Shown: piece by piece, positions 9,794 through 19,152 of the stretch
Numbering within the stretch: position 1 is the first letter of the stretch
How the letters are laid out: each line of letters begins with the position of its first letter
Assembly: GCA_913042085.1 (NCBI GenBank)
Contig: CAJWKH010000003.1
Span: 1-43,399, forward strand
Origin: an uncultured Gammaproteobacteria bacterium
Lineage (GTDB): Bacteria; Pseudomonadota; Gammaproteobacteria; Magnimaribacterales; Magnimaribacteraceae
DNA length: 43,399 nucleotides
Reading direction: 5' to 3'
Translations under genes and position numbers: made by a program
The notes under the pieces: model-generated
The model's input: only the letters and a program-made list of their open reading frames with translations
Databases searched by the model: none
What the model was told of the DNA's origin: nothing

Positions 9794-10588
9794 ATGAAAC
9801 ATGTTAAGAACTTAAAAATAGTAATCACGGCGGGAGCATCAGGTATTGGTTCTGAGATAGCCATGATTCTTTCACAGGCCGATGCTAAAGTGATTATTTG
9901 CGATAAAGATCAAGAGGTTCTTGATCAATTCTCTAAAAATAACCCTGAAATAATCACCTTAAAAGCTGATGTATCGCGTGAAGAAGAAGTGGCATCTTTT
10001 TTTAATGAAATAAAAGACCATTTTGGAGAAATTAATGCTCTCATCAATAATGCAGGTATTGCGGGACCATCGGCTAAGTTAGAAGACACTAATTTTAATG
10101 ATTGGAAGAATACATTAAGTGTAAATTTAAATGGAACATTTCTAAGCACTAAATCAGCAATTCCTCTTTTAAGATCTGCAGGTGGAGGATCTATTATAAA
10201 TATTGGTTCAACCTCTTCATTCATGGGCACTCCTCTACGATCTTCATACTCGGCAACAAAATGGGGGTTGATAGGTTTAACTAAAACTTGGGCCATGGAA
10301 TATGGCGAGGATAATATTCGTATTAATACTATTTGTCCTAGCTCGGTAAACGGTGAGCGTATTGAACAAGTCATAGAACGAGAAGCCAAGTATCGAAGTG
10401 TTTCACCAGAAGAAATTAAGGCTGCCTATTTAAGTCAAACATCAATGAAAACCTTTATTGATGCAGAAGAGATTGCCGGAATGATAGTGTATTTATTATC
10501 TCCTTTAGCAAGAAAGATTACAGGACAAATGCTTGCTATTGATGGCCACACAGAAAGCCTTTCGATGATTAATAAAGAAGATGATTAG
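9794..10588 (+). CDS. Short-chain dehydrogenase/reductase (SDR)
   Basis: TAGASGIG cofactor motif, NNAG, catalytic Ser (IGSTSS) and YSATK; C-terminal DGH. Confidence 0.93.
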   Translation: MKHVKNLKIVITAGASGIGSEIAMILSQADAKVIICDKDQEVLDQFSKNNPEIITLKADVSREEEVASFFNEIKDHFGEINALINNAGIAGPSAKLEDTNFNDWKNTLSVNLNGTFLSTKSAIPLLRSAGGGSIINIGSTSSFMGTPLRSSYSATKWGLIGLTKTWAMEYGEDNIRINTICPSSVNGERIEQVIEREAKYRSVSPEEIKAAYLSQTSMKTFIDAEEIAGMIVYLLSPLARKITGQMLAIDGHTESLSMINKEDD

Positions 10589-10657
10589 AATGAAATTAAA
10601 AGTTTGGACAAGTTATTTTCAGTTAAAGTTACTGTATGAAAAGAGGGGAGGTTTGCT

Positions 10658-11566
10658 ATGCCATTAGAAATAAAATCTAATATTTTTATTACTTGTGCGA
10701 TTACTGGATCAGGCAATACGCAAGAGCGAAGTTCAAATGTCCCTCGCTCACCAAAACAAATTGCTGATAGTGCTATTGCAGCAGCTAAAGAGGGTGCTGC
10801 TATTGTGCATTGCCATGTACGAGATCCTGAGACAGGAGCTCCTTCTCGAGATCCAGCCCTTTACCGAGAATTAACTGACCGTATTAGAGACTCAAAAACT
10901 GATGTTGTTTTAAACCTCACATCAGGCATGGGAGGAGATATGTTCTTTGGCCCGCCATCAGCACCACTGCCCCTAAAAAATGATACGGATATGGGAAGTG
11001 CAGAAAGTAGGATGGAGCCTATTGCTGATTGCTTACCTGAAATATGCACCTTAGATTGTGGAACGATGAATTTTGGGGAAGGAGATTATGTGATGACTAA
11101 TACCCCTGATATGTTAAGGACTATGGGTAGAATGATGACAGAACTAGGGATTAAGCCTGAAATTGAAGCATTTGATACAGGCCATCTATGGTTTGCTAAG
11201 CAGTTAGTTGAAGAGGGCATTATAGAGAATCCTGCCTTAGTTCAGCTCTGTATGGGTATACCTTGGGGCGCTCCTAATGATTTAAATACCTATATGGCTA
11301 TGGTTAATAATATCCCAAGCGATTGGAACTGGTCTTCTTTTTCAATTAGCCGTGATCAGATGCCTTATGTCGCTGCATCTGTTTTGGCAGGAGGAAATGT
11401 ACGCGTTGGTTTGGAAGATAATATTTGGTTAGAAAAAGACGTATTAGCTACAAACGAATCCTTAGTACATAAGGCCACTACTATTATTGAAGCTATGGGT
11501 TCAACAATTATGAATCCGCAACAAGTTAGAAACCTTTTAGGCCTAACCAAACGCGAACCTCGATAA
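10658..11566 (+). CDS. Beta-keto acid cleavage enzyme (BKACE, DUF849), probable 3-dehydrocarnitine cleavage enzyme
   Basis: 'ITCAITGSGNTQERSSNVPRSPKQIADSAIAAAKEGAAIVHCHVRDPETGAPSRD' (metal-binding HCH) and 'NLTSGMGG' are BKACE family; substrate inferred from the adjacent carnitine dehydrogenase. Confidence 0.88.
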   Translation: MPLEIKSNIFITCAITGSGNTQERSSNVPRSPKQIADSAIAAAKEGAAIVHCHVRDPETGAPSRDPALYRELTDRIRDSKTDVVLNLTSGMGGDMFFGPPSAPLPLKNDTDMGSAESRMEPIADCLPEICTLDCGTMNFGEGDYVMTNTPDMLRTMGRMMTELGIKPEIEAFDTGHLWFAKQLVEEGIIENPALVQLCMGIPWGAPNDLNTYMAMVNNIPSDWNWSSFSISRDQMPYVAASVLAGGNVRVGLEDNIWLEKDVLATNESLVHKATTIIEAMGSTIMNPQQVRNLLGLTKREPR

Positions 11567-11583
11567 TTATTTTTTGCTTATAA

Positions 11584-12996
11584 ATGATCAAGTCTGAGGA
11601 AAAGACACAGTTTGCTGTTATTGGAGGTGGAGTTATTGGCGGTGGCTGGGTCGCCAGGTTCCTATTAATGGGTTTTGATGTAAAAGTTTTTGATCCTGAC
11701 CCTGAAGCCGAACGAAAAATTAATTTAGTGATTGAAAATGCTCGTCGCTCACTGCCTGGTTTATTTGAATACCTATTACCTGATGAAGGATCTTTGATGG
11801 TTTGCTCCAATATAGAGGAGACTGTCGAGGACGTTCAATGGATTTGTGAGGCAATACCTGAACGCTTAAATTTAAAACAGGAAGTTTTTGCAGAAATACA
11901 AGCTCACTGCTCTATGGATGCAATCATAGCTTCGTCTGCATCAGGTTTTAAGCCTTCTGAGCTTCAATTCATGTCATCGAATCCAGAACAAATTATTGTT
12001 GCGCATCCTTTTAATCCGGTTTACTTAATTCCATTAGTTGAATTAGTAGGAAATTCTAAAACCACGGAAAAAGCAGCCACGATATTGAAGCAATTAGGTA
12101 TGCACCCTTTAACCGTTCGTAAAGAGATTGATGCCCATATAGCAGATCGTTTACTTGAAGCAGTGTGGCGGGAGGGTCTTTGGCTAATAAATGATGGTGT
12201 AGCTACTACAAAAGAAATTGATGACGCTATTCGTTATGGCTTTGGTTTGCGATGGGCTCAAATGGGTATGTTTGAAACTTATAGAATAGCAGGCGGTGAA
12301 GATGGTATGGCGCATTTTATTCAACAATTTGGCCCTGCATTAAAATGGCCGTGGACAAAACTCACGGATGTGCCAGAGTTATCTGAAGAATTAACTAAAA
12401 AGATTGCTCAGCAATCTGATCAGCAGTCAGGCCATTATTCAATTACTGAGCTGGAACGTATTCGTGACGACAATCTAGTCGCTTTGATGAGATCACTTAA
12501 GACCAAAGACTGGGGCGCTGGAAATCAACTTAATCAGGTAGACACATTATTGGAAAGCACATCGGTTAAGCCTTCTGAAATACTTACTCAACGATCGCCT
12601 GTGCTGACCTCTAATCGTGTTGTACCTACCAGTTGGCTTGATGCTAACGGTCATATGAATGATAGCCGCTATGCTGAAGTATTTTCTAAGGCCAGTGATA
12701 TCATTTTGCGTCGTATAGGATCTGATGTTGGCTATATTGCTAAAGGTTTCAATTACTTTACCGTTGATATGCAAATTAGTTATCTAAACGAGTGCCTTGC
12801 TGGAGATAAAATAACCGTTTTTACTAGCATTCATTTAGCTGAAGGAAAAAAATTAGATTTAAGACATGAAATGAAAAACGCCCAAGGAACAGTTTGCGCT
12901 ACATGCACCCAGTTTTTAATTCATGTTGATTTGGCTTCACGTAAATCTTGCTTACCCGTCGAGCCTGTTGCCGGCATATTGATGGCATTAGACTAA
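11584..12996 (+). CDS. lcdH: L-carnitine 3-dehydrogenase fused to hotdog (betainyl-CoA-type) thioesterase
   Basis: N-terminal 3-hydroxyacyl-CoA-dehydrogenase-type NAD motif 'AVIGGGVIGGGWVARFLLMGFDVKVFDPD', 'AHPFNPVYLIPLVELV'; C-terminal hotdog region 'VPTSWLDANGHMNDSRYAEVFSKASD...FTVDMQISYLNECLAGDKITV'. Confidence 0.87.
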   Translation: MIKSEEKTQFAVIGGGVIGGGWVARFLLMGFDVKVFDPDPEAERKINLVIENARRSLPGLFEYLLPDEGSLMVCSNIEETVEDVQWICEAIPERLNLKQEVFAEIQAHCSMDAIIASSASGFKPSELQFMSSNPEQIIVAHPFNPVYLIPLVELVGNSKTTEKAATILKQLGMHPLTVRKEIDAHIADRLLEAVWREGLWLINDGVATTKEIDDAIRYGFGLRWAQMGMFETYRIAGGEDGMAHFIQQFGPALKWPWTKLTDVPELSEELTKKIAQQSDQQSGHYSITELERIRDDNLVALMRSLKTKDWGAGNQLNQVDTLLESTSVKPSEILTQRSPVLTSNRVVPTSWLDANGHMNDSRYAEVFSKASDIILRRIGSDVGYIAKGFNYFTVDMQISYLNECLAGDKITVFTSIHLAEGKKLDLRHEMKNAQGTVCATCTQFLIHVDLASRKSCLPVEPVAGILMALD

Positions 12997-13037
12997 TAAT
13001 TTGTATCCTTAATATCTAGAAAGGTATAGTTACAAAT

Positions 13038-14240
13038 ATGAAAGAGCTGGTTTTTAAAAAAGAGCTGATTAATCCAATTTCTTTATTAATCCTCATGTCC
13101 ATTGCCATGCCTGTAGCTTTTAATGCCTGGTCTGCAATGTTAAATAATTTTGTTGTAGAAAAGGCTGCTTTTACTGGAGTTGAGATTGGAATCTTGCAAA
13201 GTCTTAGGGAGGTTCCTGGATTCCTATCATTTACCCTAATATTTGTTCTTCTTATTATAAAGGAGCAAACCTTCGCAGTTTTTGCTTTGGCACTATTAGG
13301 GTTAGGTGTTTGTATGACAGGATTTTTTCCGACTGTCTATGGTTTGTATTTCACTACAATCTTAATGAGCACGGGGTTCCATTACTTTGAAGCGGTAAAA
13401 CAATCATTAAGTTTACAATGGTTATCTAAAGAAGAAGCTCCAATGGTGTTAGGAAGGTTGTTGGCCGTTGGTTCTTTAACTTCTTTAATAGTTTATGGAT
13501 GTTTGTGGGCCCTATTGGAGGTCTTCCAATTACCTTATTTCATAAACTTTGTAATAGCAGGAGGCATTTGCATTTTATTGGCTTTTGTTATGTACATAGG
13601 GTTTCCTACCTTCCCCTCTAAAGTTGAACAAAATCAGAATTTAGTTCTTAGAAAACGTTATTGGCTTTATTACTTACTAACTTTTCTTTCTGGTGCCAGG
13701 AGGCAAATTTTCGTAGTTTTTGCTGCCTTTCTGATGGTTGAGAAATTTGGCTATAGCGCCTCTCAAGTTACCTTACTTTTTTTAATTAACTATGCTTTTA
13801 ATTGGGTGTTTGCAGAAAGAATAGGACAGCTTATTGGAAGATTTGGAGAAAGAAGGGCTCTTACTTTTGAATACATCGGTTTAATCATGGTTTTTATTGC
13901 TTATGGACTGGTTCAAAATGCTACGATTGCGGCCTTTCTATATATTTTGGATCATATGTTTTTTGCAATGGCCATTGCAATAAGTACGTATTTTCAAAAG
14001 ATTGCTGACCCGAAGGACATGGCCAGTAGCGCTGGCGTTTCTTTTTCAATTAATCATATTGCCGCAGTAATTATTCCTGCAATTCTAGGACTCGTATGGA
14101 TATGGTCACATTCTCTAGTTTTTTACATTGGAGCGTTATTCGCTTTGTTGTCTTTAATAGCAGCTCAGTTTATTCCTAAAGCTCCTTCTCCTAATCAGGA
14201 GACTAGGTTCTCTTTAGCGGCTGGTTCAACTAGACCCTAA
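13038..14240 (+). CDS. MFS transporter
   Basis: About 12 hydrophobic segments with MFS-like loop 'ERIGQLIGRFGERRAL'; close behind the carnitine dehydrogenase gene on the same strand. Confidence 0.8.
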   Translation: MKELVFKKELINPISLLILMSIAMPVAFNAWSAMLNNFVVEKAAFTGVEIGILQSLREVPGFLSFTLIFVLLIIKEQTFAVFALALLGLGVCMTGFFPTVYGLYFTTILMSTGFHYFEAVKQSLSLQWLSKEEAPMVLGRLLAVGSLTSLIVYGCLWALLEVFQLPYFINFVIAGGICILLAFVMYIGFPTFPSKVEQNQNLVLRKRYWLYYLLTFLSGARRQIFVVFAAFLMVEKFGYSASQVTLLFLINYAFNWVFAERIGQLIGRFGERRALTFEYIGLIMVFIAYGLVQNATIAAFLYILDHMFFAMAIAISTYFQKIADPKDMASSAGVSFSINHIAAVIIPAILGLVWIWSHSLVFYIGALFALLSLIAAQFIPKAPSPNQETRFSLAAGSTRP

Positions 14241-14245
14241 TTACC

Positions 14246-15217
14246 ATGAAAAAGACTTTTAAATGGATAGGAATTTTAATAATTGTTATTTTTGTTGTTC
14301 TTATCTATTCAGGCACTTATTTAGATATTTCTAGAGAAGAATTAGAAGCCAAGTACGCCACAGGCTCTTCTCAGTTTTTAAATCTGCCCGATGGCGCAAG
14401 AATTCATTTTAGAGATGAAGGAAAAACTGAAAGCCCAGTAATAGTACTATTGCATGGCTTTAATGGATCGTTATTTAATTTCGAAAGGTTAGTCCCTTTG
14501 TTAGCTGATGATTTTAGACTTATCAGCATAGACCTCCCTGGCTTTGGGCTAACTGGAGCCATACCTTCTGCTGATTACACCACAGAAAGCTTTATGGATA
14601 CGATAACGAAATTAACTAACCAGCTTGGAATAGAAAAATTTTCAATAGCAGGTAATTCCATGGGAGGAGGTGTTGCCTGGAGATATACTTTGGAACACCC
14701 AACAAAGGTTGAAGGTCTAATATTGCTTGCCTCAAGCGGCGTAGGATCCAAAGAAGATGTTAAGAAATTTAAAGAAAGAGAAAGTAATACGCCTATTGTG
14801 TGGAAGCTGATGAATTCTGCTTTACTAAAGAAATTTCTTCATTATTACACGCCTAAGTTTTTTGCAACTGAAGGCCTTAAAAGATCAGTTTATGACCAGC
14901 AATTTGCTAATGCCGATCATGCCAATCAATTTCATGAACTAGTTTTGTTACAGGGATCTAGGAATGCTATTCTTTCTATGACTATGGGCGGCAGAAGAAA
15001 AATGCATGGTCCTGAATCATTATCCAAGATAACTGCTCCTACGTTAGTTATTCACGGAGAAGAAGATAACATAATTGGATTTGAGAGATCTTTAGTCTTT
15101 AAAGAGAATATTGATAATGCGGAAATAAAAATTTATCCAAAAATAGGCCACTTACCAATGTATGAAGATCCAGCCAGAACTGCAGACGATATTCTTAAAT
15201 TCTTTCAAGACCTTTAA
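14246..15217 (+). CDS. Membrane-anchored alpha/beta hydrolase
   Basis: N-terminal TM; 'VLLHGFNGSLFNFERLVPLL', nucleophile elbow GNSMGG, 'APTLVIHGEEDNIIGFERS', C-terminal GHLP. Confidence 0.92.
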   Translation: MKKTFKWIGILIIVIFVVLIYSGTYLDISREELEAKYATGSSQFLNLPDGARIHFRDEGKTESPVIVLLHGFNGSLFNFERLVPLLADDFRLISIDLPGFGLTGAIPSADYTTESFMDTITKLTNQLGIEKFSIAGNSMGGGVAWRYTLEHPTKVEGLILLASSGVGSKEDVKKFKERESNTPIVWKLMNSALLKKFLHYYTPKFFATEGLKRSVYDQQFANADHANQFHELVLLQGSRNAILSMTMGGRRKMHGPESLSKITAPTLVIHGEEDNIIGFERSLVFKENIDNAEIKIYPKIGHLPMYEDPARTADDILKFFQDL

Positions 15218-15219
15218 AA

Positions 15220-15726
15220 ATGAATAAATCAATAACACTAATAGGTATGGCTGGAGCTGGAAAGAGCACCATAGGAAGAAAATTAGCAAAGGTATTAGAT
15301 TTTAATTTCTTGGACGGAGACGCAATCATTGAAGAAAGGATCAATAAGTCTATTCAAAGCTACCTTGATCAGCATGGCGGGAAAGAATTTACAAAAATTG
15401 AGGAAGAGGTCTTGCTCTCCATTAGTTTAGATAAAACTGTTTTAGCTACTGGCGGTAGTGCTGTTTTATCTGATGCAGCTATGAATTTTTTAAAGAAAGA
15501 ATCTGAAGTAATCTTCTTAGATGTGTCTTATGAGAATATATCCGAACGTATTTTGAATCTCTCAGAAAGGGGTTTAGTCAGGGGACCAAATCAAAGTCTT
15601 CAAGATACTTATAACGAAAGATTGAGCTTATATAAAAAATACGCTGACCATACTGTTATCAACGATGGAGATGTAGATTCATGTTTAAAACAGTTGCTTG
15701 TCTTATTGGGGAGCTTAAAGAGTTAA
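15220..15726 (+). CDS. Shikimate-kinase-fold kinase (divergent AroK-like)
   Basis: Walker A 'GMAGAGKST', 'FLDGDAIIE', 'VLATGGSAVL', 'SERGLVRGP', 'NERLSLYKKYADHTV'. Starts 3 nt after the preceding stop codon. Confidence 0.75.
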   Translation: MNKSITLIGMAGAGKSTIGRKLAKVLDFNFLDGDAIIEERINKSIQSYLDQHGGKEFTKIEEEVLLSISLDKTVLATGGSAVLSDAAMNFLKKESEVIFLDVSYENISERILNLSERGLVRGPNQSLQDTYNERLSLYKKYADHTVINDGDVDSCLKQLLVLLGSLKS

Positions 15727-15729
15727 TTA

Positions 15730-16362
15730 TTAACTAAATAAATTAGGTTGAAGCAACTTAAATTCAGCTTTCATTTTTTTTGTGTTACCACTTTCTGAGA
15801 TTTCTGTAGCAATCTTTTTGCAACGTTTTAATAATTGTTGCGGTTCAACTATTTCGTTAGCAAAATTATTACTAAGAGCCTCATCACAACTCATTATCCT
15901 CCCGGTAAGACATATATCTCTAGCTACAGCTCCAGGAAGTACAGTGCTCATTAAATCAAAGGCAGCTTCAATTCCCATCTTTACTTGAGGTTGGCCAAAC
16001 GAAGATTCGGTCGAAATTATTCTTAAATCGCACATTGCAGACAGATCCATACCGCCAGCTAAAGCTTTACCATTAACTGCAGCAATTAACGGTTTGGAGA
16101 AGTTATAAACTTTATGATGATATTTAACAGCATGTTTGAATACAGTTTCTACATCTTCTGTTTGAAATTCAGATATATCAAATCCAGCGCAAAAAGAAGG
16201 TCCAGATCCAGTTAAAATAGTTACATCAATATCTTCGTTGCCTTCAATCTTATCTAAACAATCAGTAAGCTCATCCCTAAGTTTTCCCGATAGTGCGTTA
16301 TGTTTTTCAGGGCGATTCAAAGTAATTGTAGCTACTCTTGAGTCTTGCTCGTAAATAAGCAT
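15730..16362 (-). CDS. Enoyl-CoA hydratase/isomerase family protein
   Basis: 'VATITLNRPEKHNALSGKLRDEL', 'GSGPSFCAGFDISEF', 'KPLIAAVNGKALAGGMDLSAMCDLRI'. Confidence 0.92.
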   Translation of the reverse strand: MLIYEQDSRVATITLNRPEKHNALSGKLRDELTDCLDKIEGNEDIDVTILTGSGPSFCAGFDISEFQTEDVETVFKHAVKYHHKVYNFSKPLIAAVNGKALAGGMDLSAMCDLRIISTESSFGQPQVKMGIEAAFDLMSTVLPGAVARDICLTGRIMSCDEALSNNFANEIVEPQQLLKRCKKIATEISESGNTKKMKAEFKLLQPNLFS

Positions 16363-16371
16363 ATTTAGTGT

Positions 16372-16743
16372 TTAACCAGAGAAAGGTTTAGTGAAAGTGT
16401 TCATGTCAAAATAATCTCTCCAAACTTTTATTTTTCCTTCTTCCATCAAGAAAACGCCACAACAAGGCAAATCTACTTTAATATCCCCTACCTCTGTTCT
16501 ATCTAGACGCTCCGCTATTACTAAGTCCCCTTCTCCAATTATATTAAGAGTGTCCCAGGTTGTTTTCGTCCAATTGGCAATAAATCCACCAATAAATAAT
16601 TTTAATTGATCTTTGCCTTGGACTGGTTCAGCTGGCATGTTGTAGTAAATACCATCTTCAGAAAAATAAGATGCTAGTTCTTCTGCATCTAGATTTGACC
16701 ATGCTTCTATAAAGTTTTTAATTACTGTTATATTGTTATTCAT
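16372..16743 (-). CDS. SnoaL-like / limonene-1,2-epoxide hydrolase-like (NTF2-fold) protein
   Basis: 'VIKNFIEAWSNLDAEELASYFSEDGIYYNMPAEPVQGKDQLKLFI' and 'KVWRDYFDM' typical of the NTF2-fold family. Confidence 0.8.
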   Translation of the reverse strand: MNNNITVIKNFIEAWSNLDAEELASYFSEDGIYYNMPAEPVQGKDQLKLFIGGFIANWTKTTWDTLNIIGEGDLVIAERLDRTEVGDIKVDLPCCGVFLMEEGKIKVWRDYFDMNTFTKPFSG

Positions 16744-16752
16744 GAAATTCTC

Positions 16753-19059
16753 CTAAATTTTAATCTTCTTAATTAGTATACCCTGATCTCCTCTATGTAC
16801 TGGCGAGAATATACCGGTACGAGCTTTATATAACTCATCAAGATGACTGGGAAGTTTAGTGCTTATATCAATAAGGTAGCCATTGATTTCCTCTTGATTC
16901 GTATCGAAGTTAAGAGTTAATTCAACTTCTTTATCATAAATTCCGTTCAAATAAATAGCATAAAATCCTTTTGTAAAACCCCATCTGCTTAATGCTGTCT
17001 CTATTTTTAGAGCTCCTAAGTTAAATGAATTTAAGTTAGATTCTTTTGGTAGGAGTAAAACCATTCTACTTGCTGATCTGTCACTTTTTAGATTCACTTT
17101 TATTGATTTTCCATTATTTAACCGTTTCTTGTTTTGTATTGCAGGGCCTTTCCATCCACTGGAATTAGTTTCGGCCCAATATCTAGACGAATAGTCTTTT
17201 GCGAAAGAAATTAGTGATTTAGAGCTTACAGTGTTAACGAATGAGGATAACGGTTCTATTAAAGGTTCAGGATCATTGGCTGCAACATTTTTATAATTGC
17301 CGGATAAATGAATATATGATTCATCTGAATCAATATTCTCGTAAAAATGAATATTAACGTGTTGAGGTCTATGTTCGGTGTAAAGATTTATCAAACTTCC
17401 TGACATTAATGCAATTAGAGTAATTGCACCCACATAAGAGATAGCAGATCTTATTTTTAGAGAATACAAGAAAGGAGAAATAATTAGAGCGTACAGCCCA
17501 GCAAACGGCAATACTGCCCAAACTAATTTATACCCCTGACTTTGCTCTAAAGAAAATATAAGTCCTAAAGTTAAAGGCAAGGTAACGACTAAAGTAAGTA
17601 AAAGGAAATAGGGCTTGTATCTTTCTTCTAAAAGAACTGCAAGAAGGATTAAAGGACTTGCAAAAATTAGAGGAAGAATAAATGTATTGGCAGCATCAGG
17701 TAAGAGAGTAGTGATAGCAAAAGTTAATACAAGCCAGAACAACCAAGACCCGAAAATCATCTCTTGTTCATTTATAAACCTTCTACTTATGGCTGTTCCT
17801 ATTAAAGCACCTAAGGTTGTAGAGCTAATTAGTAAAAGTCGATAAGGCCAATCTATACCGGGCCAACTAATGACATTGCCTGAGAGTAAAGATAATAGAT
17901 AGAACCCAGCTGCACCAGAAAGGACTGTAGTGGATAACGTAATTGGAGAAAATACAATTCCTAAAGCTGTTCTTTTTAGGTTGATCTTAGATTTTATAAG
18001 AGCAGTAATTAATATGAAGGTTGCAAGTATACAGATTAATATACTGTTACTTGATTTCCATTGAGTCCAGAAACCATAAATTTCTCCTCCGTATATATAT
18101 TCATCTCCCATGTCTTGCCAATCTGCTGATAACAATTCTCTTGAAGCAGGTAATATATTTTCTCCATGATGCTGGATGGTTCTAAGGTCGATATTCTCTA
18201 AAGTATCGTTTGGCGTGTGATAGTGGTTTCTTTCTCCTGCAAATGCAAAGTCTATCCCAGGAATATTTGCTCTTTCAACTACGCTAAAATCCGTGTCATT
18301 TGGCATCCTCTTAAAGACTTCTTTTACAAAAGAAAAGCCATAAGGACTCTTATGTTCCTTGGAATAACTTTTAATCAGTAATTCATTGTTGCTAGATGTC
18401 CTAAGAACCATGCTGCTTCCTGAAGAGCCACTTCCTTCAACGTTTAAAACGATTCCAACTTTTTTAGCTAAAGGATGCTGGTTAAAGAAAGCTTCAGCAC
18501 CTATCAATCCATTTTCTTCAGCGTCCGTAAGAATAAGCATAATGGGATGATTGAAAGGAGCTTCTAATTTCAATGCTCTAGCCGCCTCAAGAATAGCGAC
18601 AACTCCAGCTCCGTCATCTCCAGCACCAGGTGCCATAGGAACGGAATCATAATGAGCCATCAAGGCTAAATAAGGCAGGTCTGCCTTCCCCGGAATAATT
18701 CCTATTAAGTTTTCGACTTCTGCGCAACTAGGAAATCTCGAAGCACAAGCCCAAGTCTTTTGCTCTTCGTATTCGATTCCTAATTTATCTAATTCAATTT
18801 TTAATCGTTCTTTGATAACTCTATTAAGATCCGAACCCACGGGATGAGGTTGATTTTCTTTTAATAGACTTTGAAGAATATTGTAAGCTCTAACCGCAGA
18901 GAACTCGTTTTGAGGAGCATCTAGTCCCTTAGGGGCAGGGGGTTGAGTACTAAAATGTTGAATACAAAAAAGTAATACAGTTAAGAGTATTGCTAATATT
19001 GGGATTCTATTTTTGGTCACTACGTTATTTATAATGTCCTGAAGTACCTTTAATAACAA
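16753..19059 (-). CDS. M28 family metallopeptidase with C-terminal multi-TM region (ERMP1/vacuolar-protease-like architecture)
   Basis: 'LALMAHYDSVPMAPGAGDDGAGVVAILEAARAL', 'LILTDAEENGLIGAEAF', 'NDTDFSV', 'YHTPNDTLENID' are M28 zinc motifs; multiple TM segments follow. Confidence 0.9.
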   Translation of the reverse strand: MLLKVLQDIINNVVTKNRIPILAILLTVLLFCIQHFSTQPPAPKGLDAPQNEFSAVRAYNILQSLLKENQPHPVGSDLNRVIKERLKIELDKLGIEYEEQKTWACASRFPSCAEVENLIGIIPGKADLPYLALMAHYDSVPMAPGAGDDGAGVVAILEAARALKLEAPFNHPIMLILTDAEENGLIGAEAFFNQHPLAKKVGIVLNVEGSGSSGSSMVLRTSSNNELLIKSYSKEHKSPYGFSFVKEVFKRMPNDTDFSVVERANIPGIDFAFAGERNHYHTPNDTLENIDLRTIQHHGENILPASRELLSADWQDMGDEYIYGGEIYGFWTQWKSSNSILICILATFILITALIKSKINLKRTALGIVFSPITLSTTVLSGAAGFYLLSLLSGNVISWPGIDWPYRLLLISSTTLGALIGTAISRRFINEQEMIFGSWLFWLVLTFAITTLLPDAANTFILPLIFASPLILLAVLLEERYKPYFLLLTLVVTLPLTLGLIFSLEQSQGYKLVWAVLPFAGLYALIISPFLYSLKIRSAISYVGAITLIALMSGSLINLYTEHRPQHVNIHFYENIDSDESYIHLSGNYKNVAANDPEPLIEPLSSFVNTVSSKSLISFAKDYSSRYWAETNSSGWKGPAIQNKKRLNNGKSIKVNLKSDRSASRMVLLLPKESNLNSFNLGALKIETALSRWGFTKGFYAIYLNGIYDKEVELTLNFDTNQEEINGYLIDISTKLPSHLDELYKARTGIFSPVHRGDQGILIKKIKI

Positions 19060-19152
19060 CCCCAGAATTTAATTATTCATTATTTTGATATAGTAGAAAC
19101 ATGATCTATGTCTATATTTATTAATACAATATTTTTAAAGGAGTAATTAGTA

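Noticed and set aside
9925-10389. 154-aa antisense ORF inside the SDR gene
   Set aside because: Shadow of a well-supported SDR coding frame; no RBS or motif.
11526-11810. 94-aa antisense ORF across the BKACE/carnitine dehydrogenase junction
   Set aside because: Overlaps two strong genes on the other strand; no motif.
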